NCBI RefSeq assembly: GCF_030413615.1
Contig: NZ_CP129236.1
Coordinates: 2,464,001-2,528,000 of the forward strand
Length of the DNA stretch: 64,000 nt
Reading direction: 5' to 3'
Source of the DNA: Planococcus shixiaomingii
GTDB taxonomy: Bacteria > Bacillota > Bacilli > Bacillales_A > Planococcaceae
Part shown: piece by piece, positions 33,123 to 43,471 of the stretch
How the letters are laid out: each line of letters opens with the position of its first letter
How positions within the stretch are numbered: position 1 is the stretch's first letter
Notes under the pieces: generated by a model
What the model saw: the letters and a program-made list of their open reading frames with translations, nothing else
The model's database searches: none
What the model was told of the DNA's origin: nothing
Translations under genes and position numbers: made by a program

Positions 33123-34181
33123 TTACTTCGCCTCCTTCTTTTTAGCTGCCCGCAGCAAGAATAAGCGGATGATGTAGCCGGACGCTACGAAGAAAATAAT
33201 AACCGCGATGACGATTTCCACGATTTCGATTGGAATTCCGGCAGCATTTGGCATATTCAAAGCACCGTATTTTAAAGAACCAAACAAGGTTGCTCCGAAA
33301 ATTACTCCAAGCGGTGTATTCATACCTAGTAAGGCAACCGCGATACCGTCAAATCCGATGCCGGTAAATCCGCCCTTGGACGAAACGTATTGGAACGTTC
33401 CTAATGCTTCCATCGCTCCTGCAAGTCCTGCAAAAGCACCGGAAATAACCATGGCCAAAATAATGTTTTTATTTACATTCATCCCTGCATATTCAGAAGC
33501 ATTTTGGTTAAAACCAACAGCTTTTAATTCAAATCCTAAAGTGGTTTTTTCTAAAATGAACCACATCAGAACCACCATTAACAATGCAATAAAAATACCG
33601 AAGTGAAGGCGCGAGAATTCAGTCATATTTTGAAAAAACTCAGAGCGCAATGAAGCACTTGTGAAAATCTGTTCTGTCCGATCTCCGCCTCCGGATACTG
33701 TTTTAATGAGTGCGTTTGTGGTATGTAGCGCGATATAGTTCATCATGATTGTTACGATAACTTCATGAACATGGAATTTGGCTTTTAAAAGCCCAGGCAC
33801 AAATCCCCATAATGCGCCGGCCACTGCTGCTGCTAAAATGGCTAGCGGCAAGTGGATAATTTTCGGCAATTCTACAGCAACCCCAACATATGCGGCTGCA
33901 AACCAGCCGACGATCAATTGGCCTTCAACACCGATATTGAACAAACCTGAACGGAAAGCGAATGCTACTGCTAGACCTGCCAAAATATACGGCGTGATTT
34001 GCCGGATTGTTTCTCCTATTGTATACAAATCTCCAAAAATCCCGCTCCAAAGAGCTGCATATCCATTGATTGGATTAAAACCACTGATAAGCATAATGAT
34101 TGCGCCTACAATTAGTCCCAATATAACGGAAACGACGGGGACCAGTAGGTTTATTGCTCTATTCGACATGCTGATCCTCAC
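33123..34181 (-). CDS. nupP: Nucleoside ABC transporter permease NupP
   Basis: A 352-residue permease of the same family as NupQ, with about nine membrane helices and the conserved RSGLFNIGVEGQLIVG and ISGAFAGLAGAMEALG motifs. It overlaps the end of the ATPase gene by 23 bases, which suggests translational coupling. In B. subtilis the homologous NupNOPQ imports guanosine and other nucleosides. Confidence 0.9.
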   Translation of the reverse strand: MRISMSNRAINLLVPVVSVILGLIVGAIIMLISGFNPINGYAALWSGIFGDLYTIGETIRQITPYILAGLAVAFAFRSGLFNIGVEGQLIVGWFAAAYVGVAVELPKIIHLPLAILAAAVAGALWGFVPGLLKAKFHVHEVIVTIMMNYIALHTTNALIKTVSGGGDRTEQIFTSASLRSEFFQNMTEFSRLHFGIFIALLMVVLMWFILEKTTLGFELKAVGFNQNASEYAGMNVNKNIILAMVISGAFAGLAGAMEALGTFQYVSSKGGFTGIGFDGIAVALLGMNTPLGVIFGATLFGSLKYGALNMPNAAGIPIEIVEIVIAVIIFFVASGYIIRLFLLRAAKKKEAK

Positions 34182-35739
34182 CTCTCTGCTTCAAGCCATG
34201 ACCGTTTGACTGATCTTCTTCGTTAATGTGATGGCCCGCCATCAACAAACCAAGTTGTTGTTCAGTCGTTTCTTCCGGAAGAACCACATCCACAATTTCC
34301 CCATCGTGGATAACCGCGATGCGGTCGGAAACGTTCATAACTTCATCAAGTTCGAACGATATCAATAAAACGGCTTTTCCATTATCGCGCTGTTCAATCA
34401 AACGGCTATGGATAAATTCAATTGCTCCAACATCCAGCCCACGTGTAGGAAGTGCCGCGATCAACAATTCCGGGTTGCGGTCAACTTCACGACCGATAAT
34501 CGCCTTTTGCTGATTTCCGCCTGATAAAGCGCGAGCCGGAGTATGTGGCCCTTGCGTCCGAACGTCATATGCTTCAATAATATCCAACGCTTTTTTGTCG
34601 ATTTTATCGTAATCGATAATTCCCGATTTCGAAATTGGCCCTTTATAGTATGTTTGCAACGAAATGTTATGGCCGATCGGGAAGTCCAGAACCAATCCAT
34701 GTCTGTGGCGGTCTTGTGGAATATGCCCTACGCCGGATTCGGTTACTTGGCGAGGTTTTAAGTTTGTAATATCTTTGCCGTGGATTGAAACGGTCCCGCT
34801 CTTCACTTTACGCAGTCCGGTAATCGCTTCGATCAATTCTGATTGGCCATTTCCATCAATTCCTGCAATTCCGACAATTTCACCTTGACGTACGTTCAAA
34901 CTTAAGTTTTTCACTTTTTCTACACCGCGGTAATCTTCCACCGTCAGGCCTTCGACTACTAGAATATTCTCTTTCGGGAATGCCTGGCCTTTTACTGTTT
35001 TGAACTCAACTTGGCGCCCTACCATAAGTTCAGCCAGTTCATTCGGATTTGTTTCAGCTGTGGTCACCGTTCCAATGCCTTTCCCTTTACGGATTACCGT
35101 AACTCGGTCAGAGACATCCATAATTTCTTTCAACTTATGGGTGATTAGAATAATGGATTTGCCTTCTGCAATAAGACGCTTCATGATTTGGACCAACTCA
35201 ACAATTTCCTGTGGCGTTAAGGAAGCAGTCGGCTCATCGAAAATCAAAATGTCCGCTCCGCGATAAAGCGTTTTCAATATTTCTACACGCTGCTGCATGC
35301 CGACAGAAATATCTTCGATGATCGCATTCGGATCCACATTCAATCCGTACTGTTCGGAAAGCGCCTGTACTTTTTTCGCTGCGTCTTTTTTATTGGTTAT
35401 GCCGTACTTTGTCGGTTCGCTTCCCAAAATGATGTTTTCAGTTACCGAGAAATTTTCAACTAACATAAAATGCTGATGAACCATTCCGATCCCTAAAGCA
35501 TTGGCAACGTTCGGATCAGTGATGTCCACTTTCTTCCCGTTTACGCGAATTTCTCCTCCTTCTGGCTGATATAAGCCGAAAAGGACGTTCATCAATGTTG
35601 ATTTTCCTGCTCCGTTTTCCCCTAGCAAGGCATGGATTTCGCCTTTTTTCAATTGCAACGTGATGTTGTCATTGGCTACAAACGTTCCAAACTCTTTCCG
35701 GATATTGAGCATCTCGATTACATATTCCACTGTTTTCAC
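34159..35739 (-). CDS. nupO: Nucleoside ABC transporter ATPase NupO
   Basis: A 526-residue double ATPase. The first cassette has Walker A LLGENGAGKST (about residues 37-47), signature ISVGMQQRVEILK and Walker B ILIFDEPTASL. The second has a degenerate Walker A (GIDGNGQSELIEA) and signature LSGGNQQKAIIGRE, which is typical for the sugar/nucleoside importers where only one site is fully active. It energises uptake by NupP and NupQ. There is a 398-base gap between it and nupN, yet orientation and family make one transporter certain. Confidence 0.94.
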   Translation of the reverse strand: MKTVEYVIEMLNIRKEFGTFVANDNITLQLKKGEIHALLGENGAGKSTLMNVLFGLYQPEGGEIRVNGKKVDITDPNVANALGIGMVHQHFMLVENFSVTENIILGSEPTKYGITNKKDAAKKVQALSEQYGLNVDPNAIIEDISVGMQQRVEILKTLYRGADILIFDEPTASLTPQEIVELVQIMKRLIAEGKSIILITHKLKEIMDVSDRVTVIRKGKGIGTVTTAETNPNELAELMVGRQVEFKTVKGQAFPKENILVVEGLTVEDYRGVEKVKNLSLNVRQGEIVGIAGIDGNGQSELIEAITGLRKVKSGTVSIHGKDITNLKPRQVTESGVGHIPQDRHRHGLVLDFPIGHNISLQTYYKGPISKSGIIDYDKIDKKALDIIEAYDVRTQGPHTPARALSGGNQQKAIIGREVDRNPELLIAALPTRGLDVGAIEFIHSRLIEQRDNGKAVLLISFELDEVMNVSDRIAVIHDGEIVDVVLPEETTEQQLGLLMAGHHINEEDQSNGHGLKQRGEDQHVE

Positions 35740-36137
35740 TCCTTCGAAAACTGGTACCTTTTTAGTTTAATTAATACAGGAAAGACTTCCATTACTATAC
35801 AAATCGAACAAAGGAACTTAACTTTTCCGCATCGCTTGAAATATGACATTAGAACTAAGAAATTGGCTGGCATTTAGGCAAGAGTATGTTTTCTGCTGTC
35901 TCCCTAAAGCTATAGCGCATGACGGTGGCTAACCACCATTTGTGCTAAGCCGGCACGCAGAAATGGCCAAATTTCAATTGCTCCTTTAAATGCATAGATG
36001 CTTTGCAGAATATAGACGAAGAACTTTAGTTCAAGTTATATAGAAGCCTTTCATCTATCAATTTTATGAAATTAGACAAAAAAAGATCATAAAGACCGGC
36101 TAAACCGGTCTTTATGATGACCGCAAGTAAATGTGGC
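35740..36137 (-). other. Gap between nupN and nupO with terminator
   Basis: No gene is visible. A perfect 14-pair hairpin at 36086-36118 (ATCATAAAGACCGG and its complement) followed by T residues on the minus strand ends or attenuates the nupN transcript, so the binding protein should be made in excess over the channel. A GC-richer patch at about 35910-35970 contains a CGGTGGCTAACCACC hairpin of unknown role. Confidence 0.7.
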
Positions 36138-37211
36138 TTATTCTACTGTTTCTGGAACTTTGATTTCGCCACTTGCAATTTTTTCTTTGAATTCTTCAAT
36201 TTTAGCCATTTTGTCTTCTGGAATAGCTCCGCGCGAATCTGCAAGGCCGACTCCATCTTCAGCTAAACCGTAAACGACAGTTTCGCCGCCAGGGAATTTT
36301 CCGTCTTTCGCTTTGTTGGAAATATCGATTACCGCTTGATCAACTTCTTTTAAAGCTGAAGTTAATGTTACGTTCGCGTCGCCGACTTGACCTTCATCGT
36401 ATTGGTCAGCATCTACGCCGATAACCCAAATGTTTGCCTCTGGATCTGCTTCTTTACGTTCTTTTGCTTCAGTGAAAACACCGTTGCCTGTAGCGCCAGA
36501 AGCGTGGAACACGATATCCGCTCCACCAGAATACATGCGGTTCGCAGTTGTTTTACCTAATTCCGCTTTATCAAAAGCACCTGTATATTGTACATCGACT
36601 TCAATCGTATCATCTACAGCGGCAACCCCTTCAAGGAAACCTGCTTCAAAACGTTCGATTACTGGAATGTCCATCCCACCGACAAATCCAACTTTTTTCG
36701 TTTCTGTCATCAAAGCCGCAGCTACACCCGCAAGGTAAGCAGCTTCTTGTTCTTTGAACAAAACGCTAGCAACGTTAGGAGCTTCAACTACTGCATCGAT
36801 AATCGCAAGTTGGGCTTTTGGTTGCTGTTCAGCGATTTCTTTAACTGCGCCTTCCATCAAGAAACCAATTCCGAAAACAACATTAAAGTCTCGGCGGATC
36901 AAGTTGTTCAGGTTCGTGTTGTAATCAGCATCCGAAGCAGATTGGAGGTAGTCAAAACCGCCATCTCCTTTTTTAAGTCCGTTTTCTTCCCCGTACTGCT
37001 GTAAACCTTCCCAAGCAGATTGGTTAAATGATTTATCATCTACGCCGCCGACGTCAGTAACCATCGCTGCAGAGATATTCTTTTCTTCTCCGCCGCCGCC
37101 TTCTGAAGAACCACCAGTAGAAGAACCTTCCTCACTGCTGCCGCATGCACCAAGCATAGTTCCTGCAGCAAGCATTAAAGATAGGCCCAGACCAAATTTA
37201 CGTTTTGTCAA
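36138..37211 (-). CDS. nupN: BMP-family nucleoside-binding lipoprotein NupN
   Basis: A 357-residue substrate-binding lipoprotein. The signal peptide ends in the lipobox LGAC (cysteine at about residue 22), followed by a Ser/Gly-rich linker. The Bmp domain shows VTDVGGVDDKSFNQSAWEG, FGIGFLM, GFVGGMDIPVIERFEAGF and HASGATGNGVF. This family binds purine nucleosides and delivers them to NupO-NupP-NupQ. I chose TTG 37211 because GGGGG lies upstream at a suitable distance; an earlier in-frame TTG at 37226 overlaps that site. The GntR regulator gene lies just upstream. Confidence 0.93.
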   Translation of the reverse strand: MTKRKFGLGLSLMLAAGTMLGACGSSEEGSSTGGSSEGGGGEEKNISAAMVTDVGGVDDKSFNQSAWEGLQQYGEENGLKKGDGGFDYLQSASDADYNTNLNNLIRRDFNVVFGIGFLMEGAVKEIAEQQPKAQLAIIDAVVEAPNVASVLFKEQEAAYLAGVAAALMTETKKVGFVGGMDIPVIERFEAGFLEGVAAVDDTIEVDVQYTGAFDKAELGKTTANRMYSGGADIVFHASGATGNGVFTEAKERKEADPEANIWVIGVDADQYDEGQVGDANVTLTSALKEVDQAVIDISNKAKDGKFPGGETVVYGLAEDGVGLADSRGAIPEDKMAKIEEFKEKIASGEIKVPETVE

Positions 37212-37259
37212 TGTAATAACCCCCAAGGTATTTTTTCATAGTAGCAGGAATTTTCAGTT

Positions 37260-37988
37260 TTACACACGTTTGCGAACTACATGAAAACTGAATTTATCAG
37301 CTTTAAAATAGTTCTTTGAATAAAGCACCACTTGATCGTCTTCATCATAATGGAGCTGTTTTAATACCAGTAATGCGGTTTCCGGATCACATTCCAGTAT
37401 CGGGGATGCATCTTCGTGATAACCGATTGCATCAATAAACGTGACTGCATGAGAAATATGGGTAACTCCAGATTCTTCTATTGCCGAAAAGATAGAGCTT
37501 TCAGTACGCCCTAAAAAATTTTCCGGCAAGTAGCCTGATGGTACTTTATCAATGCAATACACGACCGGTACCCCATTTGCCGTACGGACACGTTCAATCG
37601 TAATAATAGTATCATCGGCATTGCAATGAAAGCGCTTGATATCATCTTCAGAACAAATGGATTCCGAGGTGCTCAAATAAATAGCTCCTGGCTCCATTCC
37701 CGCTTGGCGAATCATGTCGGAAACACTCGTCAAGTGCTCGATTCCTGAAGAAAAAACAGGTTTCGGATTAACAAAGGTTCCCACTCCATGGCGCCGTATA
37801 ATGATATTGTCTTCTTCCAGCAGCCGCAGTGCTTCTCTCAAAGTAGCGCGGCTGACTCCAAGTGTTTTAGCCAATTCGAATTCTGAAGGCAACTTCTCTT
37901 TTTCTTTGTATACCCCCGCAGCAATATCTTGCTTCATCCGATCGATCACTTGAAGATACAATGCACGATGATCCGATTTAATTGTCAT
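37260..37988 (-). CDS. ymfC: GntR-family (HutC/YmfC-type) transcription regulator
   Basis: A 242-residue regulator. The N-terminal winged helix shows [21 protein letters not shown] (about residues 36-56; here [19 protein letters not shown]). The C-terminal UTRA effector domain includes [10 protein letters not shown] and the [17 protein letters not shown] segment. ATG 37988 was chosen because GGTGGTG precedes it. It lies 48 bases upstream of nupN in the same direction and probably controls the transporter in response to a nucleoside or sugar; the effector is inference. An ATCAGA-CA-TCTGAT palindrome lies just upstream. Confidence 0.88.
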   Translation of the reverse strand: MTIKSDHRALYLQVIDRMKQDIAAGVYKEKEKLPSEFELAKTLGVSRATLREALRLLEEDNIIIRRHGVGTFVNPKPVFSSGIEHLTSVSDMIRQAGMEPGAIYLSTSESICSEDDIKRFHCNADDTIITIERVRTANGVPVVYCIDKVPSGYLPENFLGRTESSIFSAIEESGVTHISHAVTFIDAIGYHEDASPILECDPETALLVLKQLHYDEDDQVVLYSKNYFKADKFSFHVVRKRV

Positions 37989-38011
37989 AAGATTCACCAC
38001 CAATGACAGAG

Positions 38012-38087
38012 ATCAGACATCTGATGTAAAACATTCCTACTAACCAAAAATACTATAACACTAATTTTAGTCGAAATAAATAGTGTT
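38012..38087 (-). promoter_or_regulatory. Candidate operators upstream of the GntR regulator
   Basis: A perfect palindrome ATCAGA-CA-TCTGAT lies at 38012-38025, in the leader 24 bases before the start. Farther up, AACACTA (38057-38063) and TAGTGTT (38081-38087) form an inverted repeat that is interleaved with two GTCGAAAT repeats. Autoregulatory binding of the GntR protein is the simplest explanation. Confidence 0.5.
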
Positions 38088-38146
38088 TTGTCGAAATTTG
38101 CGAATAAATATTACATACTATTTGATGAATGTGATATTTTTAGACA

Positions 38147-38184
38147 AAAAAACAGGCAAAAAGGATATCCTCTGCCTGTTTTTT
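38147..38184 (-). terminator. Terminator of ftsK
   Basis: A 12-pair stem (38147-38158 with 38173-38184) ending in a run of T, just after the ftsK stop. Confidence 0.9.
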
Positions 38185-38188
38185 TGCT

Positions 38189-40546
38189 TTAATAATCTTC
38201 CTGTTTAGGTACTAATACCGTTCTTGGTTTACTGCCCTCGTATGGTCCTACTACACCGCGCTGTTCCATTTGGTCTATGATTCTTGCCGCCCGGGAATAG
38301 CCGACGCGGAATCGGCGCTGCAGCATCGAGACAGAAGCTGTTTGCATTTCGGAAACCAATTGTACCGCTTCATCGTAAATTTCATCTGTTTCATCTTCGA
38401 TCTTCACTTCTTCAACATCAGTCGGAATCATGTCTTCTTGGTATTGCGCTTTTTGTTGTTCTATACAAAAATCAACGATCTTCTCAACTTCAGAATCGGA
38501 TAAAAACGCGCCTTGGACACGGACCGGTTTTGACTGGCCTGCTCCCAGGAAAAGCATGTCCCCGCGCCCTAACAATTTTTCTGCTCCGCCCATATCCAAA
38601 ATGGTGCGGGAGTCGATAGAAGATGAAACCGCAAAAGCAATGCGCGAAGGAATATTTGCTTTGATGACTCCGGTGATAACGTTGACACTTGGCCGCTGTG
38701 TAGCAATGATCAAATGGATGCCTGCAGCCCGCGCCATTTGGGCCAACCGCGTGATAGCATCTTCGACTTCACTAGAAGCAACCATCATCAAGTCTGCCAA
38801 TTCATCGACAATGACAACGATAAATGGCAATTTCGGATGTTTTTCTTCATTCTCTTCGTTAAATTTCTGAACATAGTCGTTATAGCCTTCAATATTCCGA
38901 GTTCCTGTATGAGAAAACAATTCGTAGCGCCGTTCCATTTCTGAAACGATTTTCTTCAGCGCTTGAGCCGCTTTTCGCGGATCGGTAACAACCGGCGCCA
39001 GCAAATGCGGAATGCCGTTGTAAACATTCAACTCAACCATTTTCGGGTCGATCATCATCATTTTAACTTCATGCGGTTTTGCGCGCATGATGATGCTTGT
39101 AATGATGCCGTTGATGCATACCGATTTCCCGCTCCCGGTAGAACCTGCCACCAGTAAATGGGGCATTTTGTTAAGTTCCGTCATGACTGCCTGTCCAGTA
39201 ACATCTCGGCCAAGACCGAACAGCAATTTCTTATCAGGCTTGTCATTTTCTTCGGACTCCAGCACTTCTCTTAACGAAACTATTGCAACTTCGCTGTTCG
39301 GAACTTCAATTCCGATAGCCGACTTCCCTGGGATCGGTGCTTCGATCCGGATATCCCGAGCTGCAAGAGCAAGTGCCAAATCGTCGTGCAAACTGACAAT
39401 TTTACTGACTTTCACCCCTACATCCGGCAACACTTCATATTTAGTGACAGCTGGTCCAAGATGGACTTGCGTTACTTTTGCCCGGACGCCGAAACTTTGG
39501 AACGTTTTCTCCAGTTTTTTCGCGTTCTTTTGAATGCCGGCGTATTCACCACTTTGATCGCTGTGCGGCGGAAGAGTCAGCAAATTGATTGGAGGAAGCT
39601 GATACTCTTCGTTTTCTAATTCTTCCGTTGTAGACATCAAAGGCAATTCGCCGTTTCCAAGCGGCAGCACTTCTCCGGTCGGCACTTCTCCAGTCGGAAC
39701 TTCTCCGGTCACTACTTCTTCTTCCACTTCCGCTCTTTTCTGTTTTACGTTTTCCGTAAACGCTGAAATGATCGGTTCTTCGTGTTGTTCCTGCACCGGT
39801 ACCAGTAATGGATCGTCTTCGTAGTCATCCAGCTCTTCATCGATTTCCAGCGACTGGTCAAGTACCGGTTTGCTGCGGGAACCTGCAATTCTTTTTTGTT
39901 TAGGTTTTTTCGATTTGAAACGGTCGATCGCCGACAGCATAATCGGCTTCAAGCTCGGTATTTTCTCTGCGATAACAGGAGCTGCCGATTTCCCTGTCAG
40001 GATAATGGCGCCGATTGACAATAAAATAAGCGCGATAATCCACGTACCTGCAGTAGCAAATAAAACATGGGAGAATGCGTATAATACTGCGCCCAAAATA
40101 CCGCCACCGCTCGCTGTATAACTTTCCCATACCGTTCCGGTAAGTTGTGTTGATCGAATTGTTTCATCTAGAACATTTGTTGATGTGATCGGCAATATAG
40201 ATCCTGCCGCCCAAATTAAATGGCAAATTAGCAACGTTCCCGTCAATAAAAAGAAGCCAACTGTTGTAGCTTTTCGTTTTGGACGTGGCCAGCTGCGCTT
40301 TATCATCACGTGAATGGCAACCGCCAAAAGTGTAATTGGCACGAGAAAAGCTAGATATCCCGCTAAAAGTTCGGCCACATTGTAAAACATTTTGCCGATA
40401 ATTCCAAGCTGAAAAGCCATAACAGCGGTTAAGCCGAGTAAAACAAGCCCAATCACTTCATATGCAATCATTGGCATGGGCTGTTTCTTTTTTGCCTTTG
40501 GCTTTGCTTTTGCTTTCGTATTATTTTTTGTCTTTGCACGAGACAT
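38189..40546 (-). CDS. ftsK: FtsK/SpoIIIE family DNA translocase
   Basis: A 785-residue septal DNA pump. The basic N-terminal 22 residues precede four to five membrane helices (about 25-190). The linker contains three successive TGEVP units. The motor domain carries Walker [16 protein letters not shown] (about 460) and [12 protein letters not shown], and the C-terminal gamma winged helix begins near [23 protein letters not shown]. It translocates chromosomal DNA at division. The position corresponds to B. subtilis spoIIIE, but with no sporulation genes around it here a division role is most likely. Confidence 0.95.
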   Translation of the reverse strand: MSRAKTKNNTKAKAKPKAKKKQPMPMIAYEVIGLVLLGLTAVMAFQLGIIGKMFYNVAELLAGYLAFLVPITLLAVAIHVMIKRSWPRPKRKATTVGFFLLTGTLLICHLIWAAGSILPITSTNVLDETIRSTQLTGTVWESYTASGGGILGAVLYAFSHVLFATAGTWIIALILLSIGAIILTGKSAAPVIAEKIPSLKPIMLSAIDRFKSKKPKQKRIAGSRSKPVLDQSLEIDEELDDYEDDPLLVPVQEQHEEPIISAFTENVKQKRAEVEEEVVTGEVPTGEVPTGEVLPLGNGELPLMSTTEELENEEYQLPPINLLTLPPHSDQSGEYAGIQKNAKKLEKTFQSFGVRAKVTQVHLGPAVTKYEVLPDVGVKVSKIVSLHDDLALALAARDIRIEAPIPGKSAIGIEVPNSEVAIVSLREVLESEENDKPDKKLLFGLGRDVTGQAVMTELNKMPHLLVAGSTGSGKSVCINGIITSIIMRAKPHEVKMMMIDPKMVELNVYNGIPHLLAPVVTDPRKAAQALKKIVSEMERRYELFSHTGTRNIEGYNDYVQKFNEENEEKHPKLPFIVVIVDELADLMMVASSEVEDAITRLAQMARAAGIHLIIATQRPSVNVITGVIKANIPSRIAFAVSSSIDSRTILDMGGAEKLLGRGDMLFLGAGQSKPVRVQGAFLSDSEVEKIVDFCIEQQKAQYQEDMIPTDVEEVKIEDETDEIYDEAVQLVSEMQTASVSMLQRRFRVGYSRAARIIDQMEQRGVVGPYEGSKPRTVLVPKQEDY

Positions 40547-40576
40547 GTGTTCCCCCTCATTTCCTACATAATCGAA

Positions 40577-40614
40577 AAAGGATTTCCGCCGAATGGTCGG
40601 CCTGGAAATCCTTT
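40577..40614 (-). terminator. Terminator of rnjB
   Basis: AAAGGATTTCC (40577-40587) pairs with 40604-40614, enclosing a second GCCGA/TCGGC helix, with A/T runs on both sides. Confidence 0.85.
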
Positions 40615-40627
40615 CACTTTTTTTCTC

Positions 40628-42295
40628 TTAATATTCCATGATGATCGGGATGATCATCGGGCGGCGTTTTGTTTGTTGGAACAGATATGAATTTAATGCA
40701 TCGCGAATTTCCTGCTTGATGTTATTCCATTCAAAAGTTTCTTTTGTAACATATTTTTCTACAATTTTGCGGACCAGTTGAGAAGATTCTTCCATCAGCT
40801 CTTCTGATTCACGGACGTAGACAAATCCTCGGGAAATCATTTCAGGGCCCGATGCAATTTTCTTTTCTTTGCGGTTCAAAGTCACAACAACGATGAAAAT
40901 GCCATCTTGCGAAAGAAGTTTACGGTCACGCAAAACAATGTTTCCAACATCTCCGATTCCGATTCCGTCAATTAAGATATTGCCTGCTGTGACGCGTCCG
41001 CTCATGCGCACTTTGCCGTTTTTATATTCCACAATATCGCCTTTATCTGCTATAAAGATGTCCGATTTGTGCAAGCCGACTTGCTGTGCCAATTTTGAAT
41101 GGGCGATCAACATTTTGTATTCACCTTGGATGGGGATAAAATACTTTGGTTTCATCATATTCAACATCATTTTCAAATCTTCTTGGCTCCCGTGTCCGGA
41201 AACATGGACTTTCTTGCTGGACGTCAGAACATTCGCGCCAGCTTTCGCCAATTTGTTCATCGTCTGGAACATCGGAACTTCCATTCCAGGTGATGGGGTA
41301 AATGTGATCAATACGGTATCTGTATCTTTGATTTTTACGTCTTTATGCTGTTTGCGGACCATCTTGTCGAGCGCTTCTAACGGCTCGCCTTGGTTGCCGG
41401 TTACAATGATGACAACTTCGTCATCACGGTATTTCTCCAAGTCTTTCAAAGAAATGACAGTTTCTTCATCAACCGTTAAATAACCGAGCCGCAATCCAAC
41501 TTCATAGCTGCTTTCCAAACTTCTGCCTGCAACCGCAACTTTCTTGCCCGTCGCTTTAGCAATATCGAAAACTTGCTGAATTCGGATGAAGTTCGAAGAA
41601 TAAAGAGAAACAAGTATTCTTCCTAAAGCGGCATGGAACGCTGTCAATAAATGATCGGCGATAACAATTTCCGATGTTGTATGGCCTGGGCGTTCTGCTT
41701 CCGTGGAATCCGACATCAACATAAGAACGCCGTCTTCCCCCAATTTCGCCATTTTAGCGATATCCGGCTTGTAGCTGCCTTTTGCCGACTGATCGAATTT
41801 GAACTCGCCTGTATGGACAATAGCCCCTTCCGACGTATGGAACACGATGCCCAGAGCATCTGGAATGCTGTGCGTTGTATGGAAAAACGTCACATGTGTA
41901 GTGTCAAAATTCATGCGGCTTTTGTTCGTCACTTCAAAAAACTTCACATGCTTTAACGGCCCTTGCTCTTTAACATGTTCTTTTGCTAAAGCAATGGTCA
42001 ATTTCGATCCATAAACCGGCGCTTGAATTTTTTTCAATAAATATGCAATCGAACCGATGGCATCTTCATGGCCATGCGTCAAAAAGATTCCTTTGACCCG
42101 GTCCTTGTTTTCTTCCAAATAGCTTATATCCGGAATAACGATATCAACCCCGAACATTTCATCTTCCGGGAACATCAATCCGCTGTCCACTACAAATAAA
42201 TCTTCATCAATTTCGATGACGTACATTGCTTTGCCGATTTCACCGACGCCGCCTAACGGTATTACTCTAATCAATTCATTTTTTATTTTAGCCAC
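40628..42295 (-). CDS. rnjB: Ribonuclease J2
   Basis: A 555-residue metallo-beta-lactamase/beta-CASP ribonuclease. The metal-binding motif HGHEDAIGS (about residues 75-83) is intact, followed by DSTEAERPGHT and the beta-CASP motifs (VIIVTGNQGEPLEAL; HVSGHGSQEDLKMM). The gene order ftsK/spoIIIE-rnjB identifies it as J2 rather than J1. J1 and J2 form a complex that matures and degrades RNA, partnering RNase Y and PNPase, both also encoded here. J2 has HGHED in place of the HGHxDH of J1, consistent with weaker exonuclease activity. Confidence 0.9.
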   Translation of the reverse strand: MAKIKNELIRVIPLGGVGEIGKAMYVIEIDEDLFVVDSGLMFPEDEMFGVDIVIPDISYLEENKDRVKGIFLTHGHEDAIGSIAYLLKKIQAPVYGSKLTIALAKEHVKEQGPLKHVKFFEVTNKSRMNFDTTHVTFFHTTHSIPDALGIVFHTSEGAIVHTGEFKFDQSAKGSYKPDIAKMAKLGEDGVLMLMSDSTEAERPGHTTSEIVIADHLLTAFHAALGRILVSLYSSNFIRIQQVFDIAKATGKKVAVAGRSLESSYEVGLRLGYLTVDEETVISLKDLEKYRDDEVVIIVTGNQGEPLEALDKMVRKQHKDVKIKDTDTVLITFTPSPGMEVPMFQTMNKLAKAGANVLTSSKKVHVSGHGSQEDLKMMLNMMKPKYFIPIQGEYKMLIAHSKLAQQVGLHKSDIFIADKGDIVEYKNGKVRMSGRVTAGNILIDGIGIGDVGNIVLRDRKLLSQDGIFIVVVTLNRKEKKIASGPEMISRGFVYVRESEELMEESSQLVRKIVEKYVTKETFEWNNIKQEIRDALNSYLFQQTKRRPMIIPIIMEY

Positions 42296-42379
42296 TTAAT
42301 TTTCCTCCTAAAATTTACCCGTACACATCCATAGACTTTATTATACGGGAATCATAGGAAACAGTCCAAAGAAAAAACA

Positions 42380-42400
42380 AACCGGGGATGCGCCCCGGTT
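42380..42400 (-). terminator. Terminator of asd
   Basis: AACCGGGG (42380-42387) pairs with 42393-42400 and is followed by GTTTTTTC on the minus strand. Confidence 0.85.
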
Positions 42401-42436
42401 CGTTTACTACGCTGTATCCAGTTGTTTTTCTCGCTT

Positions 42437-43471
42437 TTATATAATCTGTTCTCCAACTAACGCTTCAGCAATCTGCACCGAATTGAGCGCGGCCCCTTTA
42501 ACCAGGTTGTCAGAAACAACCCATAAATGGAACCCTCTCGGATTGTCCAGATCAGCGCGGATTCTTCCGACAAACACTTCATCCAAGCCGGCTGCCATCA
42601 GCGGCATCGGATAAACTTGGTTGGACGGATCGTCCATCAATTCCACACCTGGCGCATTGGCGATCGCTTGCCGCACTTCTTCCACTGTCGGTGCACCATC
42701 AAGTTCGACATACAAGGACTCTGAATGCCCAGTCACGACCGGTAGGCGGACGCAGGTGGCAGCTACTGACAAAGTTTCGTCGTGCATGATCTTTTTCGTT
42801 TCGTTGATCATTTTCATTTCTTCATACGTATAGCCATTGTCCGTGAATTGGTCAATTTGCGGTATGGCGTTAAATGCAATCGGGTAATGGCGGTCAGCTG
42901 ATTTTACCGGCAATACGCTAGCTTCTGCATGCTTGGCATTGTCAAAATCGGCACTTTGCTTTTTTAACTCGTTAATTGCATTTACCCCTGCACCGGAAAC
43001 CGCTTGGTAAGTTGAAACAATGACTTTCGATAATCCATATTGCTCTTTGAGCGGCTGCAAGGCGCAAACCATTTGAATTGTCGAACAGTTCGGGTTTGCG
43101 ATAATGCCTTTATGTAACCGAAGATCCGCTTTGTTCACTTCCGGCACAACAAGAGGCACCTCTTTATCCATACGGAAAGCGCTCGTATTGTCGATAACGA
43201 CTGCACCGCGTTTAACAGCTTCTGGAGCAAACTTCTCGGAGATGCTGCCTCCGGCACTGAATAACGCGATATCTATGCCTTCAAACGATTCTGGCACTGC
43301 TTCTTGAACTGTATAGGTCTCGCCTTTAAATGTAATTTCTTGGCCAGCTGAACGGCTGGATGCTAAAAAGACAATATTTCTCACCGGGAAGTTTCTTTTT
43401 TCAAGTTGTTCTTTCATTTGTTGGCCCACAGCTCCTGTGGCGCCCATAATCGCTACATTATATGATTTCAC
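42437..43471 (-). CDS. asd: Aspartate-semialdehyde dehydrogenase
   Basis: A 344-residue NADPH enzyme that converts aspartyl phosphate to aspartate semialdehyde, the branch point to lysine, diaminopimelate, methionine and threonine. GATGAVGQQMKEQL is the Rossmann motif (residues 10-23), ANPNCSTIQM holds the catalytic cysteine (about 130) and GHSESLYVE lies later. In B. subtilis asd is followed by dapG and dapA and preceded by the dipicolinate synthase genes. None of these is here, and asd is a single unit with its own terminator. Confidence 0.96.
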   Translation of the reverse strand: MKSYNVAIMGATGAVGQQMKEQLEKRNFPVRNIVFLASSRSAGQEITFKGETYTVQEAVPESFEGIDIALFSAGGSISEKFAPEAVKRGAVVIDNTSAFRMDKEVPLVVPEVNKADLRLHKGIIANPNCSTIQMVCALQPLKEQYGLSKVIVSTYQAVSGAGVNAINELKKQSADFDNAKHAEASVLPVKSADRHYPIAFNAIPQIDQFTDNGYTYEEMKMINETKKIMHDETLSVAATCVRLPVVTGHSESLYVELDGAPTVEEVRQAIANAPGVELMDDPSNQVYPMPLMAAGLDEVFVGRIRADLDNPRGFHLWVVSDNLVKGAALNSVQIAEALVGEQII

